Source of the DNA: an uncultured Clostridia bacterium
Lineage (GTDB): Bacteria > Bacillota > Clostridia > Peptostreptococcales > Acidaminobacteraceae
Direction of reading: 5' to 3'
DNA: 64,000 nucleotides
Assembly (NCBI GenBank): GCA_927417275.1
Contig: CAKMJV010000006.1
Span: forward strand, 124,001 to 188,000
In this document: in pieces, positions 26,046 to 34,520 of the stretch
Position numbering within the stretch: the first letter of the stretch is position 1
How the letters are laid out: every line of letters begins with the position of its first letter
Translations under genes and position numbers: made by a program
The notes under the pieces: model-generated
What the model was told of the DNA's origin: nothing
The model's database searches: none
What the model saw: only the letters and a program-made list of their open reading frames with translations

Positions 26046-26594
26046 TCAAACCTTTTTAATGCATCTATACGTCAATTGAACCAATCCCGACGCAAACACC
26101 TTATGGTCCACCAACTCAACCTTGCTCTCCACATCAATATCTTTAAAAAGCCTGATCCCACGCCCAAGCATAATCGGAATTATGGATATTACGTATTCAT
26201 CAATTAAGCCTTCTTCTCTAAATGCCTTTACCACCTCAGCACCGCCATCTACAAAAATGTGTTTACCAGGACCAGGCTCCGCTTTTAACCTGTTTATAAG
26301 CGCACTCAGTTCGCCAGAATAAAAAGTCACATTTGCATTCTGTCCCGACTTTGACCTAGACAAAACATAACATTTTCGATCCTTATGATGAAAATCCATA
26401 TCAAATGAAAGTACCTTTTCATAAGTCCGTCTACCCATAAAAACCGTATCCACTGTCTTAATAAACGCCTCATACCCATAATCTTCATTTTCACGTTCTA
26501 CCACCGAAAGCCAACTGATGTCATCATCTGCCCGAGCAATGAATCCATCCAAACTCTGTGCGATATATAAAATCACTTTTCTTTCCTCTGCCAT
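26046..26594 (-). CDS. Dihydrofolate reductase-like (RibD C-terminal domain) protein
   Basis: A 182-residue protein of the DHFR/RibD-C superfamily, the YwjB/YyaP-like branch. It opens KVILYIAQSLDGFIARADDD and has VFMGRRTYEKVLSF at about 51-64 and KHIFVDGGAEVVKAF at about 112-126. Members bind NADPH, and few have defined substrates. It is unlikely to be the housekeeping FolA. It lies upstream of the SDR gene in a two-gene unit. Confidence 0.88.
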   Translation of the reverse strand: MAEERKVILYIAQSLDGFIARADDDISWLSVVERENEDYGYEAFIKTVDTVFMGRRTYEKVLSFDMDFHHKDRKCYVLSRSKSGQNANVTFYSGELSALINRLKAEPGPGKHIFVDGGAEVVKAFREEGLIDEYVISIIPIMLGRGIRLFKDIDVESKVELVDHKVFASGLVQLTYRCIKKV

Positions 26595-26640
26595 ATGTCC
26601 CTCCTATTAAAACCCTGTGATGTTATCAATATACCCAAAG

Positions 26641-26738
26641 AAAAAACGTCCCTGGCAACTTTTTGTTAGTGGTTCCCACGATGCTTATAATCACTGCATT
26701 GTAAGTTCCACTAGCAAAAAGTTGCCAGGGACATTTCC
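26641..26738. repeat. Dispersed inverted-repeat element, copy I
   Basis: Arms at 26648-26670 and 26710-26732, the right arm with one change (TAGC for TAAC). The interior is that of copy H in the opposite orientation. It lies between the 5' end of the DHFR-like gene and the DegV terminator. Confidence 0.92.
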
Positions 26739-26743
26739 TTTCA

Positions 26744-26778
26744 ACAAAAAAACAAGGGCTCCTATAAAGAACCCTTGT
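26744..26778 (-). terminator. Terminator of the DegV gene
   Basis: ACAAGGGCT (26752-26760) pairs with AACCCTTGT (26770-26778); on the minus strand the stem is followed by TTTTTTT. Confidence 0.8.
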
Positions 26779-26806
26779 CTCGATGCCTATCGCACATATA
26801 ATTTTT

Positions 26807-27637
26807 TTAAAAAGCAATCGTAATCCCGCCTCTGCTGGTATACAAACTACTCAATCCCTTAGTGGGTACAATGAAAACCTTCTTAAAGTTATACTGTTTC
26901 TCAATTTCCAATTTCAATTCCTCGGCTTTTTCTAAAGCAAAACAATGCGAAATTGCCAACACACGATCAGAAAAATCCGCACATTGATCGCCCACGATCT
27001 CTACGAGTCTCTTGATAGACTTCTTCTCCGAGCGCACATTTTCAAAAAGTTCCGCTTCACCACTAGGCGTCGCCTGCAGAATCGGTTTCATATTTAGAAG
27101 CCCACCAATCATGCCTTTTAACTTACTGATGCGTCCGTTTTTAATCATAATATCAAGCGAACCCAATTGGAAAAAGTACTTCATTTTTTGAATATACGAT
27201 TCCACTTCTTGAACGATTTCATTTTCACCTAACCCGCCTTTAATCAATTCATCGATTTTCAGAGCAATCAACGTCTCTCTCGCAGACGAACCTTTTGAAT
27301 CAAAAACATAAATAAACTTATCGTGGTACTCCTGTAAAAACAACTCTTTCGCCAGTACCGCACTGTTATAAGTGCCACTTAACGCTGCCGTCAAGGTCAC
27401 TACAAAAACAGACCCCTTCTCCATAAACGCGTCCATAAAATCTTGAGGCGATGGACAGGCTGACCTCGGCACATCACTGGACGATTCGATGACCTTAAGC
27501 ATCTCCTCAACATCCAAAGTCGCATCGTCCTTAAAATGACGCTCCCCCACACTAATGGTTAGCGGTACCAATGTAACATCTAGCGTTTCCTTTATTTCAT
27601 CAGTCAAATCACAACTGCTATCCACAACAATTCTCAT
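26807..27637 (-). CDS. DegV-family fatty acid-binding protein
   Basis: A 276-residue DegV protein. The family opens with VVDSSCDLTDEI (about 4-15), followed by VPRSACPSPQDFMDAF (about 55-70) and TLTAALSGTYNSAVLA (about 80-95), which form the fatty-acid site. DegV proteins are FakB-type carriers that present fatty acids to the kinase FakA; no fakA is in the window. Length is typical. It is probably monocistronic, with its own terminator. Confidence 0.92.
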   Translation of the reverse strand: MRIVVDSSCDLTDEIKETLDVTLVPLTISVGERHFKDDATLDVEEMLKVIESSSDVPRSACPSPQDFMDAFMEKGSVFVVTLTAALSGTYNSAVLAKELFLQEYHDKFIYVFDSKGSSARETLIALKIDELIKGGLGENEIVQEVESYIQKMKYFFQLGSLDIMIKNGRISKLKGMIGGLLNMKPILQATPSGEAELFENVRSEKKSIKRLVEIVGDQCADFSDRVLAISHCFALEKAEELKLEIEKQYNFKKVFIVPTKGLSSLYTSRGGITIAF

Positions 27638-27691
27638 AATAAGTCTCCCCCAATATATAACATGTACTTATTTTACCACTAATTGCACCTG

Positions 27692-28057
27692 TTATATACT
27701 TTTTTTAGTTTTAAACAATATAGATAAAATGATTACAGAATAAAGATATCTTAAAATAAAACCTATAACCAGCGTGTGTGGGAGTACCTGATCGGGAATC
27801 AGGCCTCTTAAAATAATGTAACCCACTTCAAATGCTATTATAATGAAAATAAATTTCGACTTTGAAACGTTGTCTATGTTTGTCTTTGGCAACTGCTTAA
27901 ACAGAAATTTTGATAGAACAAAAATAGTAATCATTAGAATTGAAAGCTTTATAAGGATAGAATTGCTTATGATTTCAATTTTATTAAGACCCAAACCAAT
28001 TAGGATGAAAACTATCCAACTACTGGTATATGATATAAAAAATCTGAGTGGTAACAT
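27692..28057 (-). CDS. Small hypothetical membrane protein
   Basis: A 121-residue protein with four hydrophobic helices (about 8-24, 34-50, 68-85, 95-114) and a short basic tail KTKKSI. A strong GAGGAGGAAC site precedes the ATG at 28057. I do not recognise a family. Base composition is more AT-rich than the neighbours. Confidence 0.65.
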   Translation of the reverse strand: MLPLRFFISYTSSWIVFILIGLGLNKIEIISNSILIKLSILMITIFVLSKFLFKQLPKTNIDNVSKSKFIFIIIAFEVGYIILRGLIPDQVLPHTLVIGFILRYLYSVIILSILFKTKKSI

Positions 28058-28146
28058 GGCAAGTTCCTCCTCTATGAAATCGTTTTATTCCATTATATGG
28101 TATCATATATGCATTATAAAGCAAGGTTAATTCATTCCAAATAGGC

Positions 28147-28182
28147 AAAAAAAGAGTCTACCCGATTGGATAGACTCTTTCA
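28147..28182 (-). terminator. Terminator of thrS
   Basis: AGAGTCTA and TAGACTCT form an eight-base stem around a ten-base loop, followed on the minus strand by TTTTTTT. Confidence 0.85.
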
Positions 28183-28221
28183 TTGAATACATCACATAGT
28201 GATTACAAGTCTTAGAACGTT

Positions 28222-30171
28222 TTACTTATAATTTAACACACGATTTACCACTTCAAATTTTATGCGCTCTTTAAACGCATCAATTTCCATTTGACCAAGA
28301 TCACCTTCTATGCGACTTCTAACTGAAACCAAACCCTCTTCGGATTCTTTTTCGCCTAGTATCAGCATGTAAGGCACTTTCTCAAGTTGTGCCTCGCGGA
28401 TTTTATAACCTATTTTTTCAGCGCGATCATCGAGCTCAACTCTAAAACCTGAATCTCTAAGCGCATTATAAACAGACTCTGCATAATCAATGTATTTATC
28501 CGAAATGGATAAGATTTTTATCTGTACCGGTGCCAACCAAGTTGGGAACTTACCTGCATACTTTTCTATCAGCATTGCCAATGTTCTTTCATAGCACCCT
28601 ACAGATGTTCGGTGAATTATAATTGGACGCTTCTTTTCACCATCTTTATCAACATACGTCATATCGAATCGCTCTGCTAAAGAGAAATCGATTTGAACCG
28701 TAATGATCGTATCTTCTTTTCCATGGACATTCTTAAACTGGATATCTAGTTTAGGTCCATAAAACGCAGCCTCACCTTCAACTTCTTTGTAGTCAATCTT
28801 TAGATGATCTAGGATTATACGCATCGTGTCTTGCGTTTTTTCCCATTGTTCAGGGTCGCCCACATATTTGCTTTTATTGTTTGGATCCCATTTGGAAAAT
28901 TGGTAAGAGACGTCTTCACTGATGCCTAAGGTATTCATCATGAAGTTGACCAAGTCCACTACCCCTCTAAACTCATTTTCAAGTTGATCAGGTGTTACCA
29001 TTAAGTGTGCTTCAGAGATCGTGAACTGTCTAACGCGAATCAAACCATGCATCTCTCCAGAGGATTCATTTCTGAATAATGTCGATGTTTCAGCCAAACG
29101 TACTGGCAGATCTCTGTAACTTTTTGGTGTCGTATTGTAGACAAAAAACTGAAATGGACATGTCATAGGTCTTAGCGCTAGGGCATTATCCGGATCTTCG
29201 CCATCTGGTATGACGAACATGCCATCTCGATACAAGTCCCAATGACCTGAAATTTTATATAAATCCGCTTTCGCCATGAGAGGTGTTTTAGTGAGTTGAT
29301 ACCCCCTACTTTCTTCCACATCTTCTACAAAGCGCTGAAGAATCTGGATGATTTTTGCGCCTTTAGGCATGAGAAGTGGCAAACCTTGACCAATCACATC
29401 AACAGAAGTAAAGAGCTCCAGTTCGCGACCTAGTTTATTATGATCGCGTTTCTTAGCCTCTTCGAGCATCTCCAAATGGGCTTCCAATTGACTTTTCTTA
29501 GGAAATGACACCCCGTAGATGCGCTGAAGCATCTTATTCTTTTCATCACCTTTCCAATACGCCCCTGTTGAACTGAGCAGTTTAATCCCTTTGACATCCT
29601 CGGTAGAAATGATATGCGGTCCTGCGCACAAATCGGTGAATTCACCTTGTTTATAAAACGAAATGATCGCGTCACCCCCCAAACCATGGATCAGCTCAAC
29701 TTTATAAGTTTCACCTTGGCGCTCACAAAATGCAATAGCTTCTTCTTTGGATAATTCAAAACGCTCAATGGGTAATTTCTCCGAGACAATTTTCAGCATT
29801 TCTTTCTCAATAGCATCTAAATCCTCTCTTTTGAATGTGCTTTCAACTTCAAAATCATAATAAAAGCCTCGTTCAATGGCAGGACCAATGGCCAGTTTTG
29901 CACTTGGATATAGCCGCTTAACCGCTTGAGCCAAAATATGTGCCGACGTGTGTCTAAAGGCTTCAAGCCCTGACGCATCCTCAAATTTACAGATATTAAG
30001 AGAACAATCTTCAGTCAGCACATAACGCAAATCCACTAATTTACCGTTCACTTCCGCTGCATACGCTTCTCTTCCCAATCGCCCACTGATTGATTTTGCT
30101 ACATCCAGTACACTAATCCCCGCTTCAACTTCACGAATAGAACCATCTTTAAGTGTTAAAACAATCCCCAT
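28222..30171 (-). CDS. thrS: Threonine-tRNA ligase
   Basis: A 649-residue class II aminoacyl-tRNA synthetase. It has the TGS domain (about 1-60), the editing domain with HTSAHILAQAVKRLYP (about 72-87), the catalytic core with RPMTCPFQFFVYN (zinc Cys) and FRNESSGEMHGLIRVRQF, and the anticodon-binding domain (about 540-649). The ATG at 30171 sits behind GGAGGGG; an in-frame start nine codons earlier has no ribosome site. The leader of about 130 bases carries no T-box consensus that I can find. Confidence 0.96.
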   Translation of the reverse strand: MGIVLTLKDGSIREVEAGISVLDVAKSISGRLGREAYAAEVNGKLVDLRYVLTEDCSLNICKFEDASGLEAFRHTSAHILAQAVKRLYPSAKLAIGPAIERGFYYDFEVESTFKREDLDAIEKEMLKIVSEKLPIERFELSKEEAIAFCERQGETYKVELIHGLGGDAIISFYKQGEFTDLCAGPHIISTEDVKGIKLLSSTGAYWKGDEKNKMLQRIYGVSFPKKSQLEAHLEMLEEAKKRDHNKLGRELELFTSVDVIGQGLPLLMPKGAKIIQILQRFVEDVEESRGYQLTKTPLMAKADLYKISGHWDLYRDGMFVIPDGEDPDNALALRPMTCPFQFFVYNTTPKSYRDLPVRLAETSTLFRNESSGEMHGLIRVRQFTISEAHLMVTPDQLENEFRGVVDLVNFMMNTLGISEDVSYQFSKWDPNNKSKYVGDPEQWEKTQDTMRIILDHLKIDYKEVEGEAAFYGPKLDIQFKNVHGKEDTIITVQIDFSLAERFDMTYVDKDGEKKRPIIIHRTSVGCYERTLAMLIEKYAGKFPTWLAPVQIKILSISDKYIDYAESVYNALRDSGFRVELDDRAEKIGYKIREAQLEKVPYMLILGEKESEEGLVSVRSRIEGDLGQMEIDAFKERIKFEVVNRVLNYK

Positions 30172-30306
30172 ATCTTCCCCTCCAATAAATAAAAACATCA
30201 GTCCCTGTATAAGGACACCTGCGACTCTCGGTTATTCAACGACGTTAATTCTGATTCATCAACTAAATTAGTCATACCATCATAACGTTTTATTAAGTTA
30301 TTATTT

Positions 30307-30334
30307 ATTCTACTTCTAATAATCATTATGTCAA
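30307..30334 (-). promoter_or_regulatory. Promoter of thrS
   Basis: Minus-strand TTGACA (30329-30334) and TAGAAT (30307-30312) with a 16-base spacer. The resulting leader contains a GTCC...GGAC hairpin close to the ribosome site but no T-box motif. Confidence 0.65.
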
Positions 30335-30471
30335 GTTCTCTGAAAGTATTATATCAAAATCTATCTTTTAGATATATGTGCTAAAAAGATCTGAATAGGT
30401 ACTGAAACATTGCCTTATTCAACTATATTATAGTAAAATGTAAATACACAACAACAGGGAGCGTATAAAAT

Positions 30472-31905
30472 ATGAAAAAAACACTCAGTCTAATACTTAC
30501 ACTAACATTAATCTTTACAGCATTACCCACAAATATGTCTTTTGCTTCTTCAAGTGGTGCTTCATCTTGGGCGAAAACCCAAATTGATTTCTTAATTAGT
30601 AAAGGCGCAATTCCAAAGCATTTACAGAGTAATTATCAGAAGCCAATTACACGATTAGAATTTTGTCAGTTATTAGTACCAATATTGAGATTAACTCAAA
30701 CAGAAATGGGTTTAGCATTTGAAAAAGGTTTTGACACGCCTTTCTTTACAGACGTTGATACAATAAAGGAAAATTTGGCACCTATTGATTACTTCAAATT
30801 AAATCATAATCACGAAAAAAGTGATAAGTTAGTGGATACTTCTGACGTAGATGCTTACAAACTAATGTATACTGGTATTATAAAAGGTACTGGTGTTGTA
30901 AAAACATATGAAGTTGATGGTAAAAATGTAAGAGACCATAAATTTGAACCTAATTCATTAATTACAAGAGAACAAGCGGCAATAATGATGGTTAATACGA
31001 TTTCAAAGAATAATGAGTATACAGCAACTACAGACCATCAACAAGGATACAAATTTATTGCTTCATATAAACCTATCTCTTTTGCAGATAAGAAGAACAT
31101 TTCACAGTGGGCTATTGGTTATGTTACAATGGCAGTTAATAATGAATTAATTAGTGGTGTAGGTAATAATAAGTTTGACCCAAAGGGTAATTTGACAAGA
31201 GAACAAGCAATGGTAATGGCTTATAGAGTTTATAACATTTTTATCAATGATAAAGATTTCTATGATAGAGTAACTAAATCTAATGATGGATATATCTATA
31301 CAAAATATGAAGAGTCTAAAACATCACCTATTAAAAGTGTTTATGCACCTTTAGACCTTGCAAGATTTGACGTTGAGGCTGGTAGAACTTCCAAATTAGT
31401 TGTTGCAGAAACCAAGCCAGAACCAATACCAATTGATAGTAATGGTGCATTATTTATAGGTGACTTAACAACTTTTATTGGTAAATCTGTATCAGACGTT
31501 GAAAAAGTATTTGGTACAAAATCATCTCCACAAACGGATTTTTATGGCTTAACAAGTTATAATTTTCTAAGTTCAGGTGTTAGTGTTGCGTTAAATAGTG
31601 GTGGTTCAATAGTTGGTATCAGTCATGCTGTCGCTAATTCTAAGGATTCTCCACAGGTTGGTTTTAATGTATTTGGTAAAATAAAATGGGATACTTCTGC
31701 TGATAGTCTTAGAAACACATATAAAATTGTAAAAGAGGGTGAAAGCCGTAGGGATTTATTGGCACTTTATAGAATGTATCCTGAATTTCCAGGTTACATG
31801 GTAGAGGTGGCATATAATTACCCATTGGGTGGTGATACACTTAAAATGGTAAGGATTACAGTGTATAAAGGTGATTTCAAACCGCTACTAGATAGTTATC
31901 AGTAA
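30472..31905 (+). CDS. SLH-domain surface protein, 477 residues
   Basis: The signal peptide spans about 1-26 (KKTLSLILTLTLIFTALP). Three SLH-like units follow at about 30-90 (KPITRLEFCQLLVPI), 120-180 (SLITREQAAIMMVN) and 190-260 (GNLTREQAMVMAYRVYN). The C-terminal 170 residues resemble small secreted modules with FIGDLTTFIGKSVSDVEKVFG. The gene is noticeably more AT-rich than thrS beside it. It lies just outside repeat R1, so it may belong to the core edge of the island or have come with an older insertion. Confidence 0.83.
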   Translation: MKKTLSLILTLTLIFTALPTNMSFASSSGASSWAKTQIDFLISKGAIPKHLQSNYQKPITRLEFCQLLVPILRLTQTEMGLAFEKGFDTPFFTDVDTIKENLAPIDYFKLNHNHEKSDKLVDTSDVDAYKLMYTGIIKGTGVVKTYEVDGKNVRDHKFEPNSLITREQAAIMMVNTISKNNEYTATTDHQQGYKFIASYKPISFADKKNISQWAIGYVTMAVNNELISGVGNNKFDPKGNLTREQAMVMAYRVYNIFINDKDFYDRVTKSNDGYIYTKYEESKTSPIKSVYAPLDLARFDVEAGRTSKLVVAETKPEPIPIDSNGALFIGDLTTFIGKSVSDVEKVFGTKSSPQTDFYGLTSYNFLSSGVSVALNSGGSIVGISHAVANSKDSPQVGFNVFGKIKWDTSADSLRNTYKIVKEGESRRDLLALYRMYPEFPGYMVEVAYNYPLGGDTLKMVRITVYKGDFKPLLDSYQ

Positions 31906-32130
31906 CACCCTTCTTAGCAGCTTATAACACACCATCATGCAAAATCAAAATCCTTGGCCCCACCAAGGATCCCCATGCCCCACCCCACCCAAAGACTACC
32001 TATATGATTATTAAAAAAAGCACCCTATTTAGTTGATGTAAGACAAGGGTCCGCAGGCGCGAGCCGAGGACTTCTTACTGTCGTCATGAACTAAAAAGGG
32101 TGCCTTTATAATCATATGCTATCGAGATAG
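31905..32130. repeat. Island repeat R1 (structured direct repeat)
   Basis: R1 carries ATCCTTGG...CCAAGGAT (about 31950-31970), a C-rich run (G-rich on the minus strand) and a ~118-base palindrome (32001-32118) with apical GGC-GCGA-GCC. It matches R2 and R3 in sequence and orientation. Beyond the palindrome similarity to the guaA end is weak (CTATC only), so R1 is the most decayed copy. It directly follows the 3' end of the antitoxin gene on the minus strand. Confidence 0.85.
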
Positions 32131-32149
32131 TATCCGCTCACAACCAATA

Positions 32150-33190
32150 CTAACTTAACTCTTTTAATTCTCTCGCCAAACTAAACGGAATCAACTCATG
32201 ATCGCTCGTTTCAATATAAGCCTTTTCTTCATGCATGTAATCCACAATTTGCTTTGAACGATAATTTTTAAACTTGCCTGCAACCAACTCGAGAACACTT
32301 AATTCTTCTTTTGAGAATATACTTTCATCCACTTTGCTCGTTGGTACAATTTTGTAGCCAATGTCTTCGTACATCATCTCTTCAACGACCTGAATTGTAG
32401 GCACACTTAAAATTTCATTAAATCCAATCGGCAAAGCACCATAAGTCATATGAACATAAACAAGCCCTGTCATAGACTTACCATATCTTTTGTAGTATAA
32501 CGCATCTGTATACCACAATAACTTCATCATCTTAACTTTATAGAGATGATTCACCTCACTTGCGTAATATCCCATAATAGTCGTCAGTTTCTCAATGTCT
32601 AAACTTTTAAATCCATTGTAATCACTTGCTTCTTCAAACTTAGTGTACATACTTTTTATCTCTTGCATCTTTAAGTACATAGGGCTGCTAACATCTAATC
32701 TGTTTTTTACAGTTTGTCGAATTTCACTGTATCTTTTGTCGGTAAAGCGCTCTCTATGCTTATCGAGGTATTCAAGGGCTAACATACTATTCTCACGAAC
32801 CATTCTCATTAGGCTATCATAGGTCTCATCTTGTATGGTTTTACTTTCATATCTTGTTACAGTGACTTCTCCCCACCCTAACATCGCTGCAAACTCACTT
32901 TGAGTTAACCTATAATACGATCTAATTTCGGCTATTTCATATGATGCTAACAACCCTTTTGCTATCCTATATGAATCACGCACTTTCAATAGATTCGAAT
33001 CCATTACCTTTGCAGGAACAAACTCATTTTCCTCGTCATCTGCTCTATCACAAAGGAAATAGACTTCTTCATAATCAACAATTTCTCCTTTAAAAAGAGC
33101 TTGTGTCTCACGAAGCCTTTTTTCTACTCTATGTGTATCTCCGCATAAAGGGCAATTCAACTCAATGCTTTCAATCAATCTATCTTTCAT
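32150..33190 (-). CDS. Antitoxin-like protein: zinc ribbon, Xre-type HTH and Panacea (SocA-like) domain
   Basis: A 346-residue protein combining an MqsA-type N terminus with a Panacea domain. CPLCGDTH and a later FLCDRADDE give the zinc-ribbon cysteines (about 13-50), and an HTH lies at about 85-125 (LTQSEFAAMLGWGEVTVTRY). Residues 185 to about 340 carry the SocA-like Panacea domain with YKVKMMKLLWYTDALYYKRY and GLVYVHMTYGALPIG. The start ATG 33190 follows AAAAGGAGAG. It lies 28 bases after the toxin-like gene. Panacea domains are known as versatile toxin-neutralising modules, so it is the expected antitoxin and autorepressor. Confidence 0.83.
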   Translation of the reverse strand: MKDRLIESIELNCPLCGDTHRVEKRLRETQALFKGEIVDYEEVYFLCDRADDEENEFVPAKVMDSNLLKVRDSYRIAKGLLASYEIAEIRSYYRLTQSEFAAMLGWGEVTVTRYESKTIQDETYDSLMRMVRENSMLALEYLDKHRERFTDKRYSEIRQTVKNRLDVSSPMYLKMQEIKSMYTKFEEASDYNGFKSLDIEKLTTIMGYYASEVNHLYKVKMMKLLWYTDALYYKRYGKSMTGLVYVHMTYGALPIGFNEILSVPTIQVVEEMMYEDIGYKIVPTSKVDESIFSKEELSVLELVAGKFKNYRSKQIVDYMHEEKAYIETSDHELIPFSLARELKELS

Positions 33191-33218
33191 ATCAAACTCT
33201 CCTTTTCCATGTTCCAGA

Positions 33219-33638
33219 TTATACATATGGTAAAGTGTCCGGGAATGGATGTCTCGCAAAATGGAAAGATACGCAAAATACTTTTCCATTTAAGCGATCT
33301 CTAATCTTCGCTTTTATATAAACATCTCTTTTTTTTATTGATTTTGCAAATGCAAAAAAGGGCGGCCACGTTGGATCCATATCGTCAATAAATGTTTCTA
33401 AGTATTCGGATATATCTAGAGAAACCAATTGGTGCCACACATCTTTTCTATCAAAATCTAAGGCTAGCAGCGTATTCGCTGTTGTATAAGGATCTAAAGG
33501 TGACTCCGATTTCTTCTTAGGTAGAATATCCAAATCCGCATCTATATCAAAATCCGAACGATTCAATACACTTATAAGATCATGAAGAAACGCTTCTACA
33601 TCTTCTTTTGAAGATATTATTTTCGTGCTCTTGCTCAT
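33219..33638 (-). CDS. MqsR-like type II toxin
   Basis: A 139-residue protein resembling MqsR-family mRNA interferases: YTTANTLLALDFDRKDVWHQ (about 51-70), an interruption, and the terminal strands DVYIKAKIRDRLNGKVFCVS and FHFARHP. These RNases cleave mRNA and are held by an MqsA-type antitoxin, here encoded just downstream (toxin-first order, as in mqsRA). It lies between repeats R1 and R2. The N-terminal 45 residues are longer than in E. coli MqsR. Confidence 0.68.
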   Translation of the reverse strand: MSKSTKIISSKEDVEAFLHDLISVLNRSDFDIDADLDILPKKKSESPLDPYTTANTLLALDFDRKDVWHQLVSLDISEYLETFIDDMDPTWPPFFAFAKSIKKRDVYIKAKIRDRLNGKVFCVSFHFARHPFPDTLPYV

Positions 33639-33734
33639 ATCACCCCTCCTACAATTTTAATTATAACTATCAATTGATAGTTCGTCAATGATTAATTCAA
33701 CCGCACAACGTATTTAAATCAAATAAAACGTACG

Positions 33735-34017
33735 CTCTCCTGTACTATTTAAGGAATTTGGAAGTTCACCCTCTTAATTCAAGCATAACATTAGATGTAC
33801 GCCTCATAAAAACAAATCGAAATCCTTGGCCCATCCAAGGATCCTCAATGCTCCCCCCCACCTATAGACTAGCCATATGATTAATAAAAAGCACCCCTTT
33901 TTAGTTGATGTAAGACAAGGGTCTGCAGGCTTAAGCCGAGGACTTCTTGCTGTCGTCATGAGCTAAAAAGGGCGCTTTTATAATCATATGCCTATCTTAA
34001 CCTTATTCTCACTCTAT
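33735..34017. repeat. Island repeat R2 with a decayed copy of the guaA 3' end
   Basis: R2 matches R3 over about 280 bases. It starts near TTGGAAGTTC...TCTTAATTCA, runs through the ATCCTTGG stem and a C-rich run, and includes a palindrome at 33874-33990 whose apical loop is GGC-TTAA-GCC. After the palindrome it continues CCTATCTT...TTATTC, which on the minus strand reads ATA GAG TGA GAA TAA. That aligns with the last guaA codons ATT GAA TGG GAA TAA. This is the signature of integration at guaA. Confidence 0.88.
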
Positions 34018-34100
34018 GTTGATAACATTTTATGACATTCAACCAAGTGTTCAAAATAAAAACCACCACAATGTATTTGTGATGGTAAATATATCAAATT

Positions 34101-34520
34101 CTAGTGTCTGATTTTTTCAAACAAGTCTTCAGAGTAATCTTTAATGTCTGAAATGTTTAGCATCTTATATTTGTCGTAAACCTGATTGAAATACATTTCA
34201 ATAATATCTTTTCTAATGATCCTATTTGAAACTTCCTCATCCGTAAGTCCAACTCTCGTTTCTTTCCAAGGTGTTGTGGCATGAGTCATCTTTTCAAGAA
34301 TCTTACCGCTATAACAGCCAAAATAATTAATTACTGCGTCAATAACTTCTTTTTCACTATCAGACAAATCAAAACACTCAAATTGCTTTTGATTATCATC
34401 TATAGGATTATATCCATGATTTTTATACTTAAAATATATTTCACGGTATACTGGACCATGAACCCATGCTTCACAATCTTCATTAAACATAAATTTTCCT
34501 ATGAATATTTTATGGAAAGA
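34101..34520 (-). pseudogene. Panacea (SocA-like) domain protein, N terminus removed at an IS256 insertion
   Basis: The open frame reads MFNEDCEAWVHGPVYREIY onward to a normal stop at 34101. The typical Panacea core FNED-EAW-HGPV is present, but the preceding 30 to 40 residues of the domain are missing. Upstream of the only ATG (34490) the frame stays open (FHKIFIGKF) right up to the terminal repeat of the IS at 34520, and no matching N-terminal part is found on the other side. It occupies the same position relative to R2 as the intact antitoxin does to R1. Confidence 0.8.

Noticed and set aside
30172..30334. T-box riboswitch ahead of thrS
   Set aside because: The conserved T-box sequence and specifier stem are not found; only a promoter and a small hairpin are present.
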